In this document: positions 8,389 to 16,892 of the stretch, one piece after another
How positions within the stretch are numbered: the first letter of the stretch is position 1
How the letters are laid out: each line of letters begins with the position of its first letter
From: Candidatus Zixiibacteriota bacterium
GTDB lineage: Bacteria > Zixibacteria > MSB-5A5 > WJJR01
Length of the DNA: 27,417 nt
Assembly: GCA_020058315.1 (NCBI GenBank)
Contig: JAGVEK010000211.1
Span: 1-27,417 of the forward strand
Direction: 5' to 3'
The notes under the pieces: model-generated
What the model was told of the DNA's origin: nothing
What the model saw: only the letters and a program-made list of their open reading frames with translations
Databases searched by the model: none
Translations under genes and position numbers: made by a program

Positions 8389-9357
8389 TCACTTCCGACC
8401 GCAGCAAAGGCTCGCCACCCTGCTGAGTACATGCCCCGCACCGTAGGCCAGCGCCAGCGCGAAGTGTCGCGCAAAGATATGCATCTGGCTCGAGCACTGC
8501 CAAGCAGCCGCGTAGTGCGCCAGAGCGTAGGCACGGTATCGCCGTTGCCGCACCCGTGCCGGCAGGTCCTTCGCGGCAAAGGCTTCGCGCACCAGCCTGA
8601 CAATCTCGTCGGCCATCCGGTATCCTCGTCCAGACATGGTCGCCGATCCCGGATGGCTGCGATGGGTCGCCAGAAATTCGCCGATGTGGCCCAGCGGTGC
8701 GATCCGCGCAAGACGAAACCAGAAATCCAGGTCGCCCGTGTACTTCAGCCCGGGATCGCGAAATCCAATGTGATCAAACGCTTCGCGACGAATGAAGGTC
8801 CCGGGCCCCATGGCAACATTCGATTTCATCAGCATACTGTCGATGTCATAATACGGCAGGCGCATCCTTGCGATCTCGCCCCCGTCAGGTCCGATCTCGA
8901 TCCAGTCGGGATAGGCGGCAAGTACTTCCGGATGGCAGCTCATGAAGCGTACCGCCTCACTTATGGCGCCTGGCAGCAGTGGGTCGTCGGAATTGACCAC
9001 GACAACGATGTCTCCGGTCGCCAGAGAAAATCCTTTGTTTACCGTCTGGGTCTCCCCGATATTTTCATGAAAAAGTACCTGCACCCCATCGCGGCCGATA
9101 TACTTTTCCAGGACTTTCGCACTACCGTCCGTGGAACCGTCGTCGAGGATCAGATAGTCGACCTTGCCGTAATCCTGTGCCAACACGCTTTCGATCGTCT
9201 CCTCGAGAAATGCAGCGCGATTGTAGGTTGGCGTTATGACCGTCACCAGAGGGTCCTCTCGCAATGGGTACCGCCGTGCGGCGGGAACGATCGAAGTCAG
9301 GTCCTGGCGCCGGATCTTGGACGCGGACGAATTCTGCTCAGCTACCTGCGTCGTCAT
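8389..9357 (-). CDS. GT2-family glycosyltransferase
   Basis: The protein is 322 residues. An N-terminal stretch of about 35 polar residues precedes the GT2 core: LVTVITPTYNR (37-47), ILDDGSTDGS (70-79), an SDD metal site at 123-125 and GDLDFWFRLAR in the catalytic region. Its ATG at 9357 overlaps the upstream stop by 4 bases (ATGA), which fixes the start. The open frame extends further upstream, but that part is only the shadow of the preceding gene. It is a paralogue of the GT2 at 4564-5508. The enzyme should act on a lipid-linked oligosaccharide in the cytoplasm; the sugar added is unknown. Confidence 0.88.
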   Translation of the reverse strand: MTTQVAEQNSSASKIRRQDLTSIVPAARRYPLREDPLVTVITPTYNRAAFLEETIESVLAQDYGKVDYLILDDGSTDGSAKVLEKYIGRDGVQVLFHENIGETQTVNKGFSLATGDIVVVVNSDDPLLPGAISEAVRFMSCHPEVLAAYPDWIEIGPDGGEIARMRLPYYDIDSMLMKSNVAMGPGTFIRREAFDHIGFRDPGLKYTGDLDFWFRLARIAPLGHIGEFLATHRSHPGSATMSGRGYRMADEIVRLVREAFAAKDLPARVRQRRYRAYALAHYAAAWQCSSQMHIFARHFALALAYGAGHVLSRVASLCCGRK

Positions 9358-10430
9358 TGGGGTCTCAGGCCAATGCGCAAGGCCTGCGCAGTCGCAAGCC
9401 ATGCGCGACGAATGGCATCCATGCAGATCAGGAATCGTTCGCCAGAAGTCAGGAACCCGTAGCGGGCCGTTCCCGCATAGCGCCAAACCTTCGCCAGCAT
9501 TTTCCAGAATCCTCCGTGCATGGCGGCCGCATGCCCGTTGGCAAACCGGTACGCCCATGCCGTGAATTCTCGCTGCAAAGCCCCCCTTTCGCTTGCCGAA
9601 ATCGGATCAAGGGACAGGCATCTTCTGAGGTGTCTCGCCATCACTTCGAGCCCCGCGGCAAGCTGCCCTTCATTGGTCTCGGTCTGCCCCCACATGGCGG
9701 GAACGAGGTCTACCGAAAACTGCATCGACAACGTGTGCTCCAGCATTTCCTTGCATACGCGACGTCCGTTATCGTCGTGGTCCGATGCAAACTTGCTGGT
9801 AACGCTGACGCCGTGCTTGCGCAGCTTGAGCAGTACCGTCGGAAGATTGGCAATGCCAGTGACCTCGCTGGCGCGCCACCAAAGGTCATAGTCCTCGCAA
9901 TGCAGAGGTTCGGATCGGTATCCGCCAATGGCGGCAATTACCGAGCGCCGCATCATGACCGTAGGATGGGCAAGCGGGCTGCGCAGGGCGAGGTTCCAGC
10001 GTATCAAGGCATTCCCGGCCGGCAACAGGACCTCGGCGCCGAGGGTTCCTTGCGCGTCGATCATCTGAAACCCGGTACCAAGGACGCCGATTTCCGGATA
10101 TCGATCGAGAAAAGCCACCTGCGCTTCGAGCCTCCCCGGCAAGCTGATGTCATCTGCATCCATGCGCGCCACATACTCCCCCTGCGCTTCATCGAGCCCC
10201 CGGTTCAGCGTGGCGATCAGGCGCAAATTTCGTTCGTTGCACAGTAGTCGGACACGCGGATCGCCGAAGGCCTGGACTATTTGACGGCTGCGATCGGTCG
10301 ATCCGTCGTCGATGATCAGCAGTTCGAAATCCGCGAACGTCTGCGCGAGAATGCTCTCTATGGCGGCGGCAAGGTAAGGCTCCCCATTGAAAACGGGCAT
10401 CAGGACGGTAACTTTCGGACCTGGTGTCAC
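9354..10430 (-). CDS. GT2-family glycosyltransferase
   Basis: This is a 358-residue GT2 protein: VTVLMPVFNG at 7-16, LIIDDGSTDRS at 38-48, a DADD metal motif at 91-94 and a HCEDYDLWWRA segment carrying the expected ED acid pair. Start choice: the frame opens with GTG at 10430, which overlaps the upstream stop by 4 bases (GTGA). This supports the GTG as the true start by coupling. The C-terminal 100 residues (aromatic and basic, helical in character) are typical of polysaccharide GT2 enzymes that sit on the inner membrane surface. The next gene is coupled by ATGA. Specificity is unknown. Confidence 0.88.
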   Translation of the reverse strand: MTPGPKVTVLMPVFNGEPYLAAAIESILAQTFADFELLIIDDGSTDRSRQIVQAFGDPRVRLLCNERNLRLIATLNRGLDEAQGEYVARMDADDISLPGRLEAQVAFLDRYPEIGVLGTGFQMIDAQGTLGAEVLLPAGNALIRWNLALRSPLAHPTVMMRRSVIAAIGGYRSEPLHCEDYDLWWRASEVTGIANLPTVLLKLRKHGVSVTSKFASDHDDNGRRVCKEMLEHTLSMQFSVDLVPAMWGQTETNEGQLAAGLEVMARHLRRCLSLDPISASERGALQREFTAWAYRFANGHAAAMHGGFWKMLAKVWRYAGTARYGFLTSGERFLICMDAIRRAWLATAQALRIGLRPQ

Positions 10431-11905
10431 AGCATCTTCCTCATCAGGGACAGATCCACCGCGTCCTTGCGCTCTCCCCTCGCTTTCTTCATCCGCGCTA
10501 CGACCGCGAGGGATGCAAACTTGAAGCCGGAAAAGTAGAAATGGTTTGCCGGGTCATAGATCAGTTCGTCGCAGGAAATGCCATAGAGCCCCGAGTACTC
10601 GTTGTGACTTCCAAGGTCTTGCGGCAGCCCGCCTTCCGGAAGTTCAAAGTGGTGGAGGAAGTCGAGATCCTTGCCCTCGCGCAGGCCATACGCTGCCAGC
10701 ACAGCACTTCCACCGATGCAAAGATCCTCGCGAGACAGCCGATACTCCGTCAGCCATTCATCGAGGCGCGCCAGGTAATCAAGCAGACGAGCGCCCGGCT
10801 CGGGCAGTGCATTCTCAAGAAAATGGACACTGTTGGGATTCAGCAGGGCCTCGGCGATACGCAGCGTTTCTTCATGGTTATCGTTGATGTGCACCGAACT
10901 CTTGTCGATGCCGAATAGTTCGCGTATCTGGTGCTTGATGCGCACCGCGTTCTCCGGATCATGTGTTTCGAAGACGAACAGGCGCAAAGGCCCATCGCCA
11001 TCGAAGCACAGCGAAGCCTTTGCATTGGCGCCGTTGTATGCGGTCGCCTCCGTTCCCAGCCAAGGCTCACCGGCATAGACTGTACGGATCAGGTTCAGGC
11101 GTGCCGGCTTGCCCAGAAAGAATTCCTTTTCGTAGACTACATGGCCGTGCGAAAGCAGAATGCCCAGTATCTCTTGATGCCTTCCGACCGCCGATGGGAA
11201 TACCAGCACCGCATAGGTTTCCCGCTTGAGCCTGCAATACTCGAGAGCGATCGCGTTTGACCATGCGGGTGCGAGGCCACCTGGCACGTGCGCCTCGCGG
11301 TTGCGAAAGTACAGGTAATTGTAGTTATGGGTCTGCAGCCCCTCATCCATGACACGGCAATTCACATTCCGTCCATATAGAAGGCTGGCTGCAACGCGGT
11401 GGCCTCCGTTGATGGGCGAAAGGCCGCGGCCCAGCGGAACCACCGATCTTTGAAAATCGAAGCCGTCCCTCTTGATCGAATCGAGTATCGCGTGAAACGA
11501 ATCCAGATAGGCTTCGATTCCATGTTTGACCGGGTCCAGTTCGTGAAGGCCATTCCAGACTTTCAGATGCTCAGCGTACAGTAGCAATGCAAAACGGCTG
11601 GAGATATTCTTCTCCCGATGCATTGCGTAGAGATACTTCGCCACGATGTCGAAGCGGTACGGCGTCAGCAGCCGATGGGCCGGAACGGAAATTTCGTCGC
11701 CTGGAATATGTGAGCCTAGCGCTTCCAGCTCTCCTTGCGGCAACGCGAATCCCTCCGGCCATGCGGAGGGCTCTGCGCGTTCGTATCCGCCGCCCCTTCC
11801 CTGTACCTCTGGCTTCGACCCGAGAAGCCGCTTCAGCCATCTAAGGACGCGCACCAGAATTCTTCCTTGAAGCCGCACTATCCCGGCCACACCGACCAGG
11901 GGCAT
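10427..11905 (-). CDS. Uncharacterised protein with ParB/sulfiredoxin-like and nucleotidyltransferase-like motifs
   Basis: I do not recognise a named function for this 492-residue protein. From N to C it shows a basic amphipathic start (residues 8-30); a block around 155-187 containing VVPLGRGLSPINGGHRVAAS, where PINGGHR (164-170) resembles the ParB/sulfiredoxin GxHR motif; and a middle domain with AGEPWLG (278-284) and a polar HINDNHEE motif (339-346). The C-terminal domain has CIGGSAVLAAYGL (396-408) followed by DLDF (413-416). A GGS followed by DxD is the signature layout of polymerase-beta-like nucleotidyltransferases. A nucleotidyl, phospho-alditol or similar transfer to the polysaccharide is possible but speculative. 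The protein is coupled to the next GT2 by a GTGA overlap and separated from the GT10 gene upstream by 111 bases. Confidence 0.85.
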   Translation of the reverse strand: MPLVGVAGIVRLQGRILVRVLRWLKRLLGSKPEVQGRGGGYERAEPSAWPEGFALPQGELEALGSHIPGDEISVPAHRLLTPYRFDIVAKYLYAMHREKNISSRFALLLYAEHLKVWNGLHELDPVKHGIEAYLDSFHAILDSIKRDGFDFQRSVVPLGRGLSPINGGHRVAASLLYGRNVNCRVMDEGLQTHNYNYLYFRNREAHVPGGLAPAWSNAIALEYCRLKRETYAVLVFPSAVGRHQEILGILLSHGHVVYEKEFFLGKPARLNLIRTVYAGEPWLGTEATAYNGANAKASLCFDGDGPLRLFVFETHDPENAVRIKHQIRELFGIDKSSVHINDNHEETLRIAEALLNPNSVHFLENALPEPGARLLDYLARLDEWLTEYRLSREDLCIGGSAVLAAYGLREGKDLDFLHHFELPEGGLPQDLGSHNEYSGLYGISCDELIYDPANHFYFSGFKFASLAVVARMKKARGERKDAVDLSLMRKML

Positions 11906-12016
11906 GCGGCCGCTTGCCGGCGGTTCCGTTCAAGCTTTTGATCATCAGAAGAAAATTCACCATGGACTGGGTGAACACATGGATATCGCTTGAAACGCTT
12001 TCATATCGACTAGCCC
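11906..12016 (-). other. 111-base intergenic gap inside the left operon
   Basis: This is the longest gap within the left gene block, between the GT10 gene and the 492-residue protein. It is more AT-rich than its neighbours. It holds one small inverted repeat (11956-11975, listed separately) and, nearer the GT10 end, partly self-complementary GATAT/ATATC segments. I see no convincing promoter in it. Confidence 0.5.
11956..11975 (-). terminator. Weak hairpin followed by a T-rich tract (possible attenuator)
   Basis: On the minus strand the arms TTCACC and GGTGAA pair around an 8-base loop and are followed by TTTTCTTCT. The layout is that of an intrinsic terminator, but the 6-bp stem is short and only half G/C. 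It lies about 40 bases past the GT10 stop and could give partial read-through into the next gene. It could equally be chance. Confidence 0.25.
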
Positions 12017-12973
12017 CTATGACCCCTTGAGAAGAGCAAGCATGCGCTGCAAAAAACCTGACGCCGCGACACGATTTGGTCTTCGGCCGGCGACTATCTC
12101 ATCCAAAGTCGGCCAAATGTTGTAGCGCTGCAGAACCAGCCGCCGAGCCTCCCGCATCGCCGCTACCTCGTTCTCACCAATCGGGCGCGAAACTATCTCT
12201 GCAACGCGATCAATGCAGTCGCTGCGAGCGGGATCGATCTCATGAAATGCTTCGCGAGGAAAGTAGCTGGAGAGATTCGGGCAACCCCAGTAGATGGGCA
12301 GGGACCACGCAAGCCAACAATCCACGGCCTTTTCGGAAAAGTAATTTTCTTGCCGGCAATTTTCGAATGCAAGCGAATAGCGGTAATCTCTTAATCCGTC
12401 AAGTTTGCATAGCGCCGCAAGGTCGGTTGCTTTCGCAAAACGATTGCCGATTTCTCCCTTGTACGACGCCCCGAGTTCGTCTTTCCACCCATATCCGTAG
12501 ACATCCAATAGCCCAGGATGCCGACGCGCAAACTCGCACAAGAATTTCATCCGGGTACGATGACCCTGAGTTTGATTGGCCGCGGAAGTGACACTACTCA
12601 GAAGGCGAGGCTTTTCGCAATACTCGGACGAGACGAGATCCTCGAATGAGGGCATGAGGCGCCACACCGATGCTTGGTGAATGTCTGCGTGAGTGAAGGC
12701 CAACGGCGCGCGGAACGACTCGTAGTTCTTGCGCTCGCGAACCGCCTTGGGTTCGCGTGGCAAGAATATGGTTCGCTGCAGATCGATATCGCCGGGCTTT
12801 ATCGAGTCAGGCAAATCTTCGAGTACGACCAGGTAATCGGCATCAGAAGGCGACGCGACGCCCTCCAACTCACCCCAGACGCCGCTGCCGCCCGGAGTCT
12901 GCCTGGCGAGGAAAACAAGCAGTTCTTCGGAGCTATGCCCCCAGTTGCAGGAAAATGCTATTTTTATAGTCAT
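12017..12973 (-). CDS. GT10-family (alpha-1,3/4-fucosyltransferase-like) glycosyltransferase
   Basis: The protein is 318 residues. The C-terminal half carries the hallmark GT10 block: YSLAFENC (199-206), then YFSEKAVDCW (211-220) and SLPIYWGCP (224-232). This matches the family pattern of a FEN segment, a TEK/SEK segment and a small-residue/WG segment that bind GDP-fucose. The N-terminus (IKIAFSCNWG) is also family-like. Bacterial GT10 enzymes transfer L-fucose from GDP-Fuc to GlcNAc or other sugars in the cytoplasm. The donor genes manC, gmd and fcl lie in the right-hand block of the same window, which makes this the obvious user of GDP-L-fucose. The ATG at 12973 is clear, with a 44-base gap from the FkbM gene. 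Acceptor and linkage are not known. Confidence 0.9.
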   Translation of the reverse strand: MTIKIAFSCNWGHSSEELLVFLARQTPGGSGVWGELEGVASPSDADYLVVLEDLPDSIKPGDIDLQRTIFLPREPKAVRERKNYESFRAPLAFTHADIHQASVWRLMPSFEDLVSSEYCEKPRLLSSVTSAANQTQGHRTRMKFLCEFARRHPGLLDVYGYGWKDELGASYKGEIGNRFAKATDLAALCKLDGLRDYRYSLAFENCRQENYFSEKAVDCWLAWSLPIYWGCPNLSSYFPREAFHEIDPARSDCIDRVAEIVSRPIGENEVAAMREARRLVLQRYNIWPTLDEIVAGRRPNRVAASGFLQRMLALLKGS

Positions 12974-13017
12974 CGATCAAACGGTAGGGTAGTTTCGATT
13001 CGCTGTCCAGACGCACG

Positions 13018-13788
13018 CTATTGGTTCTCGGTGGAATCGCCAATGAACATGGCATCCGCAGCCGTCCAACCATTGATCTCATTGAATGCGACTTCTGCCA
13101 CACCAAACAAGCGGTAGCCACGGCTGCGCAGTGTCTCCATGATCTCACCGGCCCAGGTCTGATTCTGGTAGTAGTCGGCAAATAGCATCTCGAGAAAGAT
13201 TCCGCGAATCGTCGATGGCACCAAGAGATCTCCAGCACCGGCCAGAACGTGACGCTCATAGCCTTGCGTATCAATCTTTAGAAGATCGATACAACGGATC
13301 GACTTTGCAGCACAAAAGGTATCAATCCGCGACTCGTCGATCACGCTCGTTCCAACCGGTAGGCATGCCGCCGCGGGCGCAAACTCGGTGATTCGAGTTG
13401 AGTTTCGCAGCAAGGAATTCGTTACGTCGGCCGCATTCTCATGCAGCGTCGCACTACCATCCGTGTCGCCGAGCGCCATCCTGAATGGCTTTACCAATGG
13501 GTCGCCAGCCGACTGCTTTTGGAGCTTGGCAAAAGCACCGGCACCTGGCTCAAACGCATAAATCATACTTTCCGGCAGCACCTGTCTGAAGTTGCTTACG
13601 GTTTGTCCGCGGTTCGCGCCAACATCAAACACCGTCTCTATTGGTCCGCCGCGCTTTAACCGCGCCACCCAATGCGGGAACAGGTCTGTGCAAAGACCCA
13701 CGGTGCGTGGTACAGATGGCCTATAACGAGTGATCTCGACGCCAAGATGCCGGCCAAGCTGCTTCACGATCGACTTAAGGTGCCGCAT
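13018..13788 (-). CDS. FkbM-family SAM-dependent methyltransferase
   Basis: This is a 256-residue class I methyltransferase with the FkbM signatures: TVFDVGANRGQT (52-63, SAM-binding motif I), IYAFEPG (76-82), LLKIDTQGYE (about 169-178) and IFLEMLF further on. FkbM proteins usually O-methylate sugar hydroxyls. The ATG at 13788 has a strong AGGGGAA ribosome site 6-12 bases upstream, which settles the start. It lies 18 bases after the preceding gene, and the GT10 gene follows. It probably methylates a residue of the polysaccharide, perhaps the fucose added by the neighbouring GT10; that link rests on position only. Confidence 0.9.
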   Translation of the reverse strand: MRHLKSIVKQLGRHLGVEITRYRPSVPRTVGLCTDLFPHWVARLKRGGPIETVFDVGANRGQTVSNFRQVLPESMIYAFEPGAGAFAKLQKQSAGDPLVKPFRMALGDTDGSATLHENAADVTNSLLRNSTRITEFAPAAACLPVGTSVIDESRIDTFCAAKSIRCIDLLKIDTQGYERHVLAGAGDLLVPSTIRGIFLEMLFADYYQNQTWAGEIMETLRSRGYRLFGVAEVAFNEINGWTAADAMFIGDSTENQ

Positions 13789-13806
13789 TCGAATTCCCCT
13801 TCGAAA

Positions 13807-14700
13807 CTAACGAATCGGCCTATTCGGAAGCGCCAACAGTTCCTGCCAGTTCAGGTTTCTTTCGCGCTCCAGGCCAGCGAATTGCATGTTGATGAAGCCA
13901 AACGCCCCTTGCAGGCGCGGCCACGCTTCGCCCCAGTTCTCCTTGTACCAGGCCTCCGCCGGACCCAAACCCGCCAGACCGGCGACCGCTTCGTTGGATA
14001 GCACTTGTTCGAGGAACTCGACTCTGTAAACGGCATTCCACAGGACTATCGGCCAGAACCGACCATCCGCCGTTGTCGCTTCCCAAGGCGCCTTCCAGAC
14101 AGTGTATTTGTCGTGCCTTACGGGGCGCAAAACCACACTGTCGAAGCAAACCGTATCGTCAACCAGTTCGCACAGCGTCAGATTGCCTCGCTCGGCATTA
14201 CACGCCCCCGTAAGGATGGGATAGGCACTCAATCGGACCACCTGCAGGTCGGGAAGGCTATCCATCGCGGCCACGCTGGCAGTCATTAGCTCGTCAAGTG
14301 CATGCGTGTATGCATTGTCATCCAGGTGAAGAAACGCATACGCGCAGCTACGCTCCCTGGCACGCGCAAGGGCCATGCGAACCGCCGTCAGGCTGTTCCC
14401 TCCCGCGCCGCGGAGGAACTCGACGTTCCTGCCGTTCGTGTAGATCTGTTTCGCGGCCTGAGAGTAAAAAATATTTGGAATCCGACGGGTCAGTCGATCA
14501 GGAACGATGCCGAGCAGTTTCCCGCGACACATAGGCACGTCATCGGCCACGATGTGGACGAACCTCTCTCCCAGCCGATCATGAAGTTCCGCAAGCGAGG
14601 CGCGCGCAAACGCCGCTCTTTGTCCGGAACCAATCATGCTCGGAGTAACGATCGCGAGCTTGCCGGCGTCAGTTGGTGGGGGTAATGCGGATGATGTCAT
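13807..14700 (-). CDS. Putative GT-A-fold glycosyltransferase of unrecognised family
   Basis: The protein is 297 residues. Weak GT-A features are visible: an opening strand KLAIVTPSM (14-22), and FLHLDDN (123-129), a plausible DxD-type metal site after a helix rich in Arg and Ala. The C-terminal third holds aromatic-rich blocks (WKAPWEATTADGRFWPIVLW and a later KENWGEAWPRL) and ends in NWQELLALPNRPIR. I cannot assign a family with certainty. The ATG at 14700 lies 32 bases inside the end of the preceding gene. The frame stays open further upstream, but that part has no family-like features and overlaps the methyltransferase gene even more. From its neighbours, a glycosyltransferase role in the same polysaccharide is the best guess. 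Confidence 0.75.
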   Translation of the reverse strand: MTSSALPPPTDAGKLAIVTPSMIGSGQRAAFARASLAELHDRLGERFVHIVADDVPMCRGKLLGIVPDRLTRRIPNIFYSQAAKQIYTNGRNVEFLRGAGGNSLTAVRMALARARERSCAYAFLHLDDNAYTHALDELMTASVAAMDSLPDLQVVRLSAYPILTGACNAERGNLTLCELVDDTVCFDSVVLRPVRHDKYTVWKAPWEATTADGRFWPIVLWNAVYRVEFLEQVLSNEAVAGLAGLGPAEAWYKENWGEAWPRLQGAFGFINMQFAGLERERNLNWQELLALPNRPIR

Positions 14701-16207
14701 CTCGAACCTCAAACGATGATTCGGGCCAGTATCGGTACGCGGTTGCTTCGAGCTCCTTGAGCGTCGGATAGTCATTGGTGCCGTTGAAACAGCGCGCGTC
14801 ATCGATCAGAATGACGTGCCGCTTGACTGGATGGCAGGCGATACTTTCAAGTTCCTTGAGTATCGGAGTGTCCTTGTCTCCTCTTGCGGTAATGTCTGCG
14901 GAAAAATGCCCATCCAGCCAGAACAAAGTCGGACGCGGAAGATTGCCGATCAAGCCGGACAGCACCTGTCCGCTATCACCTTGCACAATGGTGACGTTCG
15001 GCCGTGCGGCAAAGCGTTGCGTGGCACGCCGGCAGAGTTCGCCATCCAGTTCAATCGAATAGACGTGCTGGAACCCTGCGCGCATGGCTTCAACCATGTC
15101 ACCAAGATAGGTTCCGGTCTCAACCATAAAATGCAGGCGGTTCTTGCGCGCGTACTCACGTACAACGCGCTGCTTGTATGCGTGCGGCGGCGGAACGGGA
15201 CACCCCAGTTTCTCCCACGACGCAATAGCGGCGCGACTCTCGCGTTGCTGGCGCCAATGCAGCTTCAATTTCCCAATGAAACTGCCTATAGGTGCGCCAA
15301 GCCGGGTCGCAACGAAGGCACGCCATAGGCGTCGCACGGCACGCCAAGCGAGACTACTCTGTGGAGGCTGTTCGGCAAAAGAAAATATCCGAACTGGCAA
15401 AACCGCCGTGGCTGGTTCCGCTGGCCGCTCGACACTATAGAAGTCCGGCGACAGGGATGCACGCAGTTCGTCAAACAGGACACCCGAAGTCAGCGGCGAC
15501 AACTGATACGAGTATGTGGGAATCCGGTTCAGGTAGGTCTTGCCGTCGTAGGAATTAATAACGTAGGTCAGATGCCCCCGAGGAAAAACGTCTTCAAGCT
15601 TGACCTCGTCGAGTCCCAGCGCGTCCCAAAGGTTCGCATCAACGAAAATGCAGTTGGTCTTGGTACAGCAGACGAGCCGATAGCCCTTGGACGTAGCAAG
15701 CGAGACCAGGGCACTTGCCGAGGAACCAAAATAGCCGCCTCGCTTTTGCACCAGTTCCAGCTCCGGCGGTATGGTTGGGTTGTATTCGACAACCACTACA
15801 CGCGGCCGAAATTGCTCCATTCCCTGCCAGATTTGGTAGTCGTCACCATCCACATCGATCGAAAGCAGGTCGAAGTCCTGCTCAATTCCGGTGCCGGCAA
15901 GGAGATTGTCGAGTCCGAACTTGCCTTCCGGCTGCACGTAGGCACAAAGCGTCGCCACCGCTGGAAATTCTGAAAGGCTGCCGGCAAGCTGCTCATGACG
16001 TTCAGGATTCCCCTCTATGAGTACGGCGCGCCAACCCTGGTCATGCCACATCGACCATGTGTTGCTTAGATACTTTCCATCCCACGCACCGAATTCGACG
16101 CAGGATTTGTGCGCCGTCCCTATGCGCCGGAATATCTCAGCAAGGATTCCATCCTCACCGGATTGCGATGTCACATTGCTTGCATATGCCTCGAAGTGAT
16201 CCCTCAT
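14669..16207 (-). CDS. Two-domain SAM-methyltransferase-fold protein (FkbM-like + ETGT-type)
   Basis: The protein is 512 residues. The N-terminal domain has SQSGEDGILAEIF (14-26), CVEFGAWDG (36-44) and SIDVDGDDYQIW, an FkbM-like fold. After a linker of roughly 100 residues, rich in Arg and Ala, the C-terminal domain shows VETGTYLGD (362-370), IELDGE, LFWLDGH (428-434) and ILIDDAR (466-472). The start at 16207 is fixed by a 4-base ATGA overlap with the preceding gene. The longer open frame upstream is a shadow. The two halves resemble, in the same order, the two single-domain genes immediately upstream (16893-17711 and 16204-16890), which suggests duplication and fusion. A methyltransferase or capping role in the polysaccharide is likely, but no substrate is known, and one of the domains might not be catalytic. 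Confidence 0.87.
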   Translation of the reverse strand: MRDHFEAYASNVTSQSGEDGILAEIFRRIGTAHKSCVEFGAWDGKYLSNTWSMWHDQGWRAVLIEGNPERHEQLAGSLSEFPAVATLCAYVQPEGKFGLDNLLAGTGIEQDFDLLSIDVDGDDYQIWQGMEQFRPRVVVVEYNPTIPPELELVQKRGGYFGSSASALVSLATSKGYRLVCCTKTNCIFVDANLWDALGLDEVKLEDVFPRGHLTYVINSYDGKTYLNRIPTYSYQLSPLTSGVLFDELRASLSPDFYSVERPAEPATAVLPVRIFSFAEQPPQSSLAWRAVRRLWRAFVATRLGAPIGSFIGKLKLHWRQQRESRAAIASWEKLGCPVPPPHAYKQRVVREYARKNRLHFMVETGTYLGDMVEAMRAGFQHVYSIELDGELCRRATQRFAARPNVTIVQGDSGQVLSGLIGNLPRPTLFWLDGHFSADITARGDKDTPILKELESIACHPVKRHVILIDDARCFNGTNDYPTLKELEATAYRYWPESSFEVRDDIIRITPTN

Positions 16208-16890
16208 AACGTTGCCGGTCCCATTCGATTCGACAATGCGTCTGGCACTTCGTATTCCGATCCCAGCACGATCAGCCCCCATCCGACAAGCGGGTGGTGC
16301 TTGGACGTACGGTCGGTATAGCGCGGACCAAAAACCTGGTGCGGCCTCGAGCCCAGGGATTCGCGGATGTAGTCGTATGAACAGACCTGGCCGTTGTATT
16401 CGTCGAAACGAAAGCAGTCGAACCCAGGCACCTTGAAGTCGTCGATCATTATGTAGGCGATCTTGAAATTGTCGGCAATGAACCGGATTTCGTCTCGCAG
16501 CGGCCACTCGAACCCATAACCGTGGGCGTCCAGCCAGAAAAGGTTGCGCTTCTCGAAAAGGCCTGGCCGCTTCGCCAGCAGTTTCTGAAAATCCTTGGAC
16601 GCCAGATTGTGGATCTCGACGTTGGTCAGGCCCTCGGCGTACTGTCGGGCCCGCCGGCACGCCTCGGCATCTTGTTCGCAGGACAATGCATGGATCTGCG
16701 GATGGCGTTTTGCCAGATAGACTAGTGAAGAACCTACGTTGGTACCGGTTTCGATGAAGTTCTCGATCCGCTCGCGAGTCACAAGATCATCGACCAGTTC
16801 AAGCAGGTAGTGGTCACCATGGAAGCCGACCTCTTGAAATTGATAGGACGCTTCGTCGCGCTTCTGCTTTTTGGAGAAAAATCCAAACAT
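16204..16890 (-). CDS. Class I SAM-methyltransferase-fold protein (ETGT type)
   Basis: The protein is 228 residues. The SAM-binding loop is probably FIETGTNVGS (45-54), followed by LSCEQDAEACRRA (69-81), the motif NLFWLDAHG (116-124) and IMIDDFKVPG (147-156). This is the same layout as the C-terminal half of the following gene, although the WLDAHGYG block is followed by a different segment (FEWPLRDEI). The ATG at 16890 lies 2 bases after the stop of the FkbM-like gene, with GGGAGACGG as ribosome site. Upstream in-frame codons would overlap the previous gene and were not used. It is soluble and cytoplasmic. The fold is clear; the substrate is not. Confidence 0.86.
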   Translation of the reverse strand: MFGFFSKKQKRDEASYQFQEVGFHGDHYLLELVDDLVTRERIENFIETGTNVGSSLVYLAKRHPQIHALSCEQDAEACRRARQYAEGLTNVEIHNLASKDFQKLLAKRPGLFEKRNLFWLDAHGYGFEWPLRDEIRFIADNFKIAYIMIDDFKVPGFDCFRFDEYNGQVCSYDYIRESLGSRPHQVFGPRYTDRTSKHHPLVGWGLIVLGSEYEVPDALSNRMGPATL

Positions 16891-16892
16891 AA

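Noticed and set aside
16208..16660. N-terminal extension of the open frame of the two-domain methyltransferase
   Set aside because: The extra 151 residues are arginine- and proline-rich, lie in another frame of the preceding gene, and have no family match; the ATGA overlap at 16204-16207 marks the real start.
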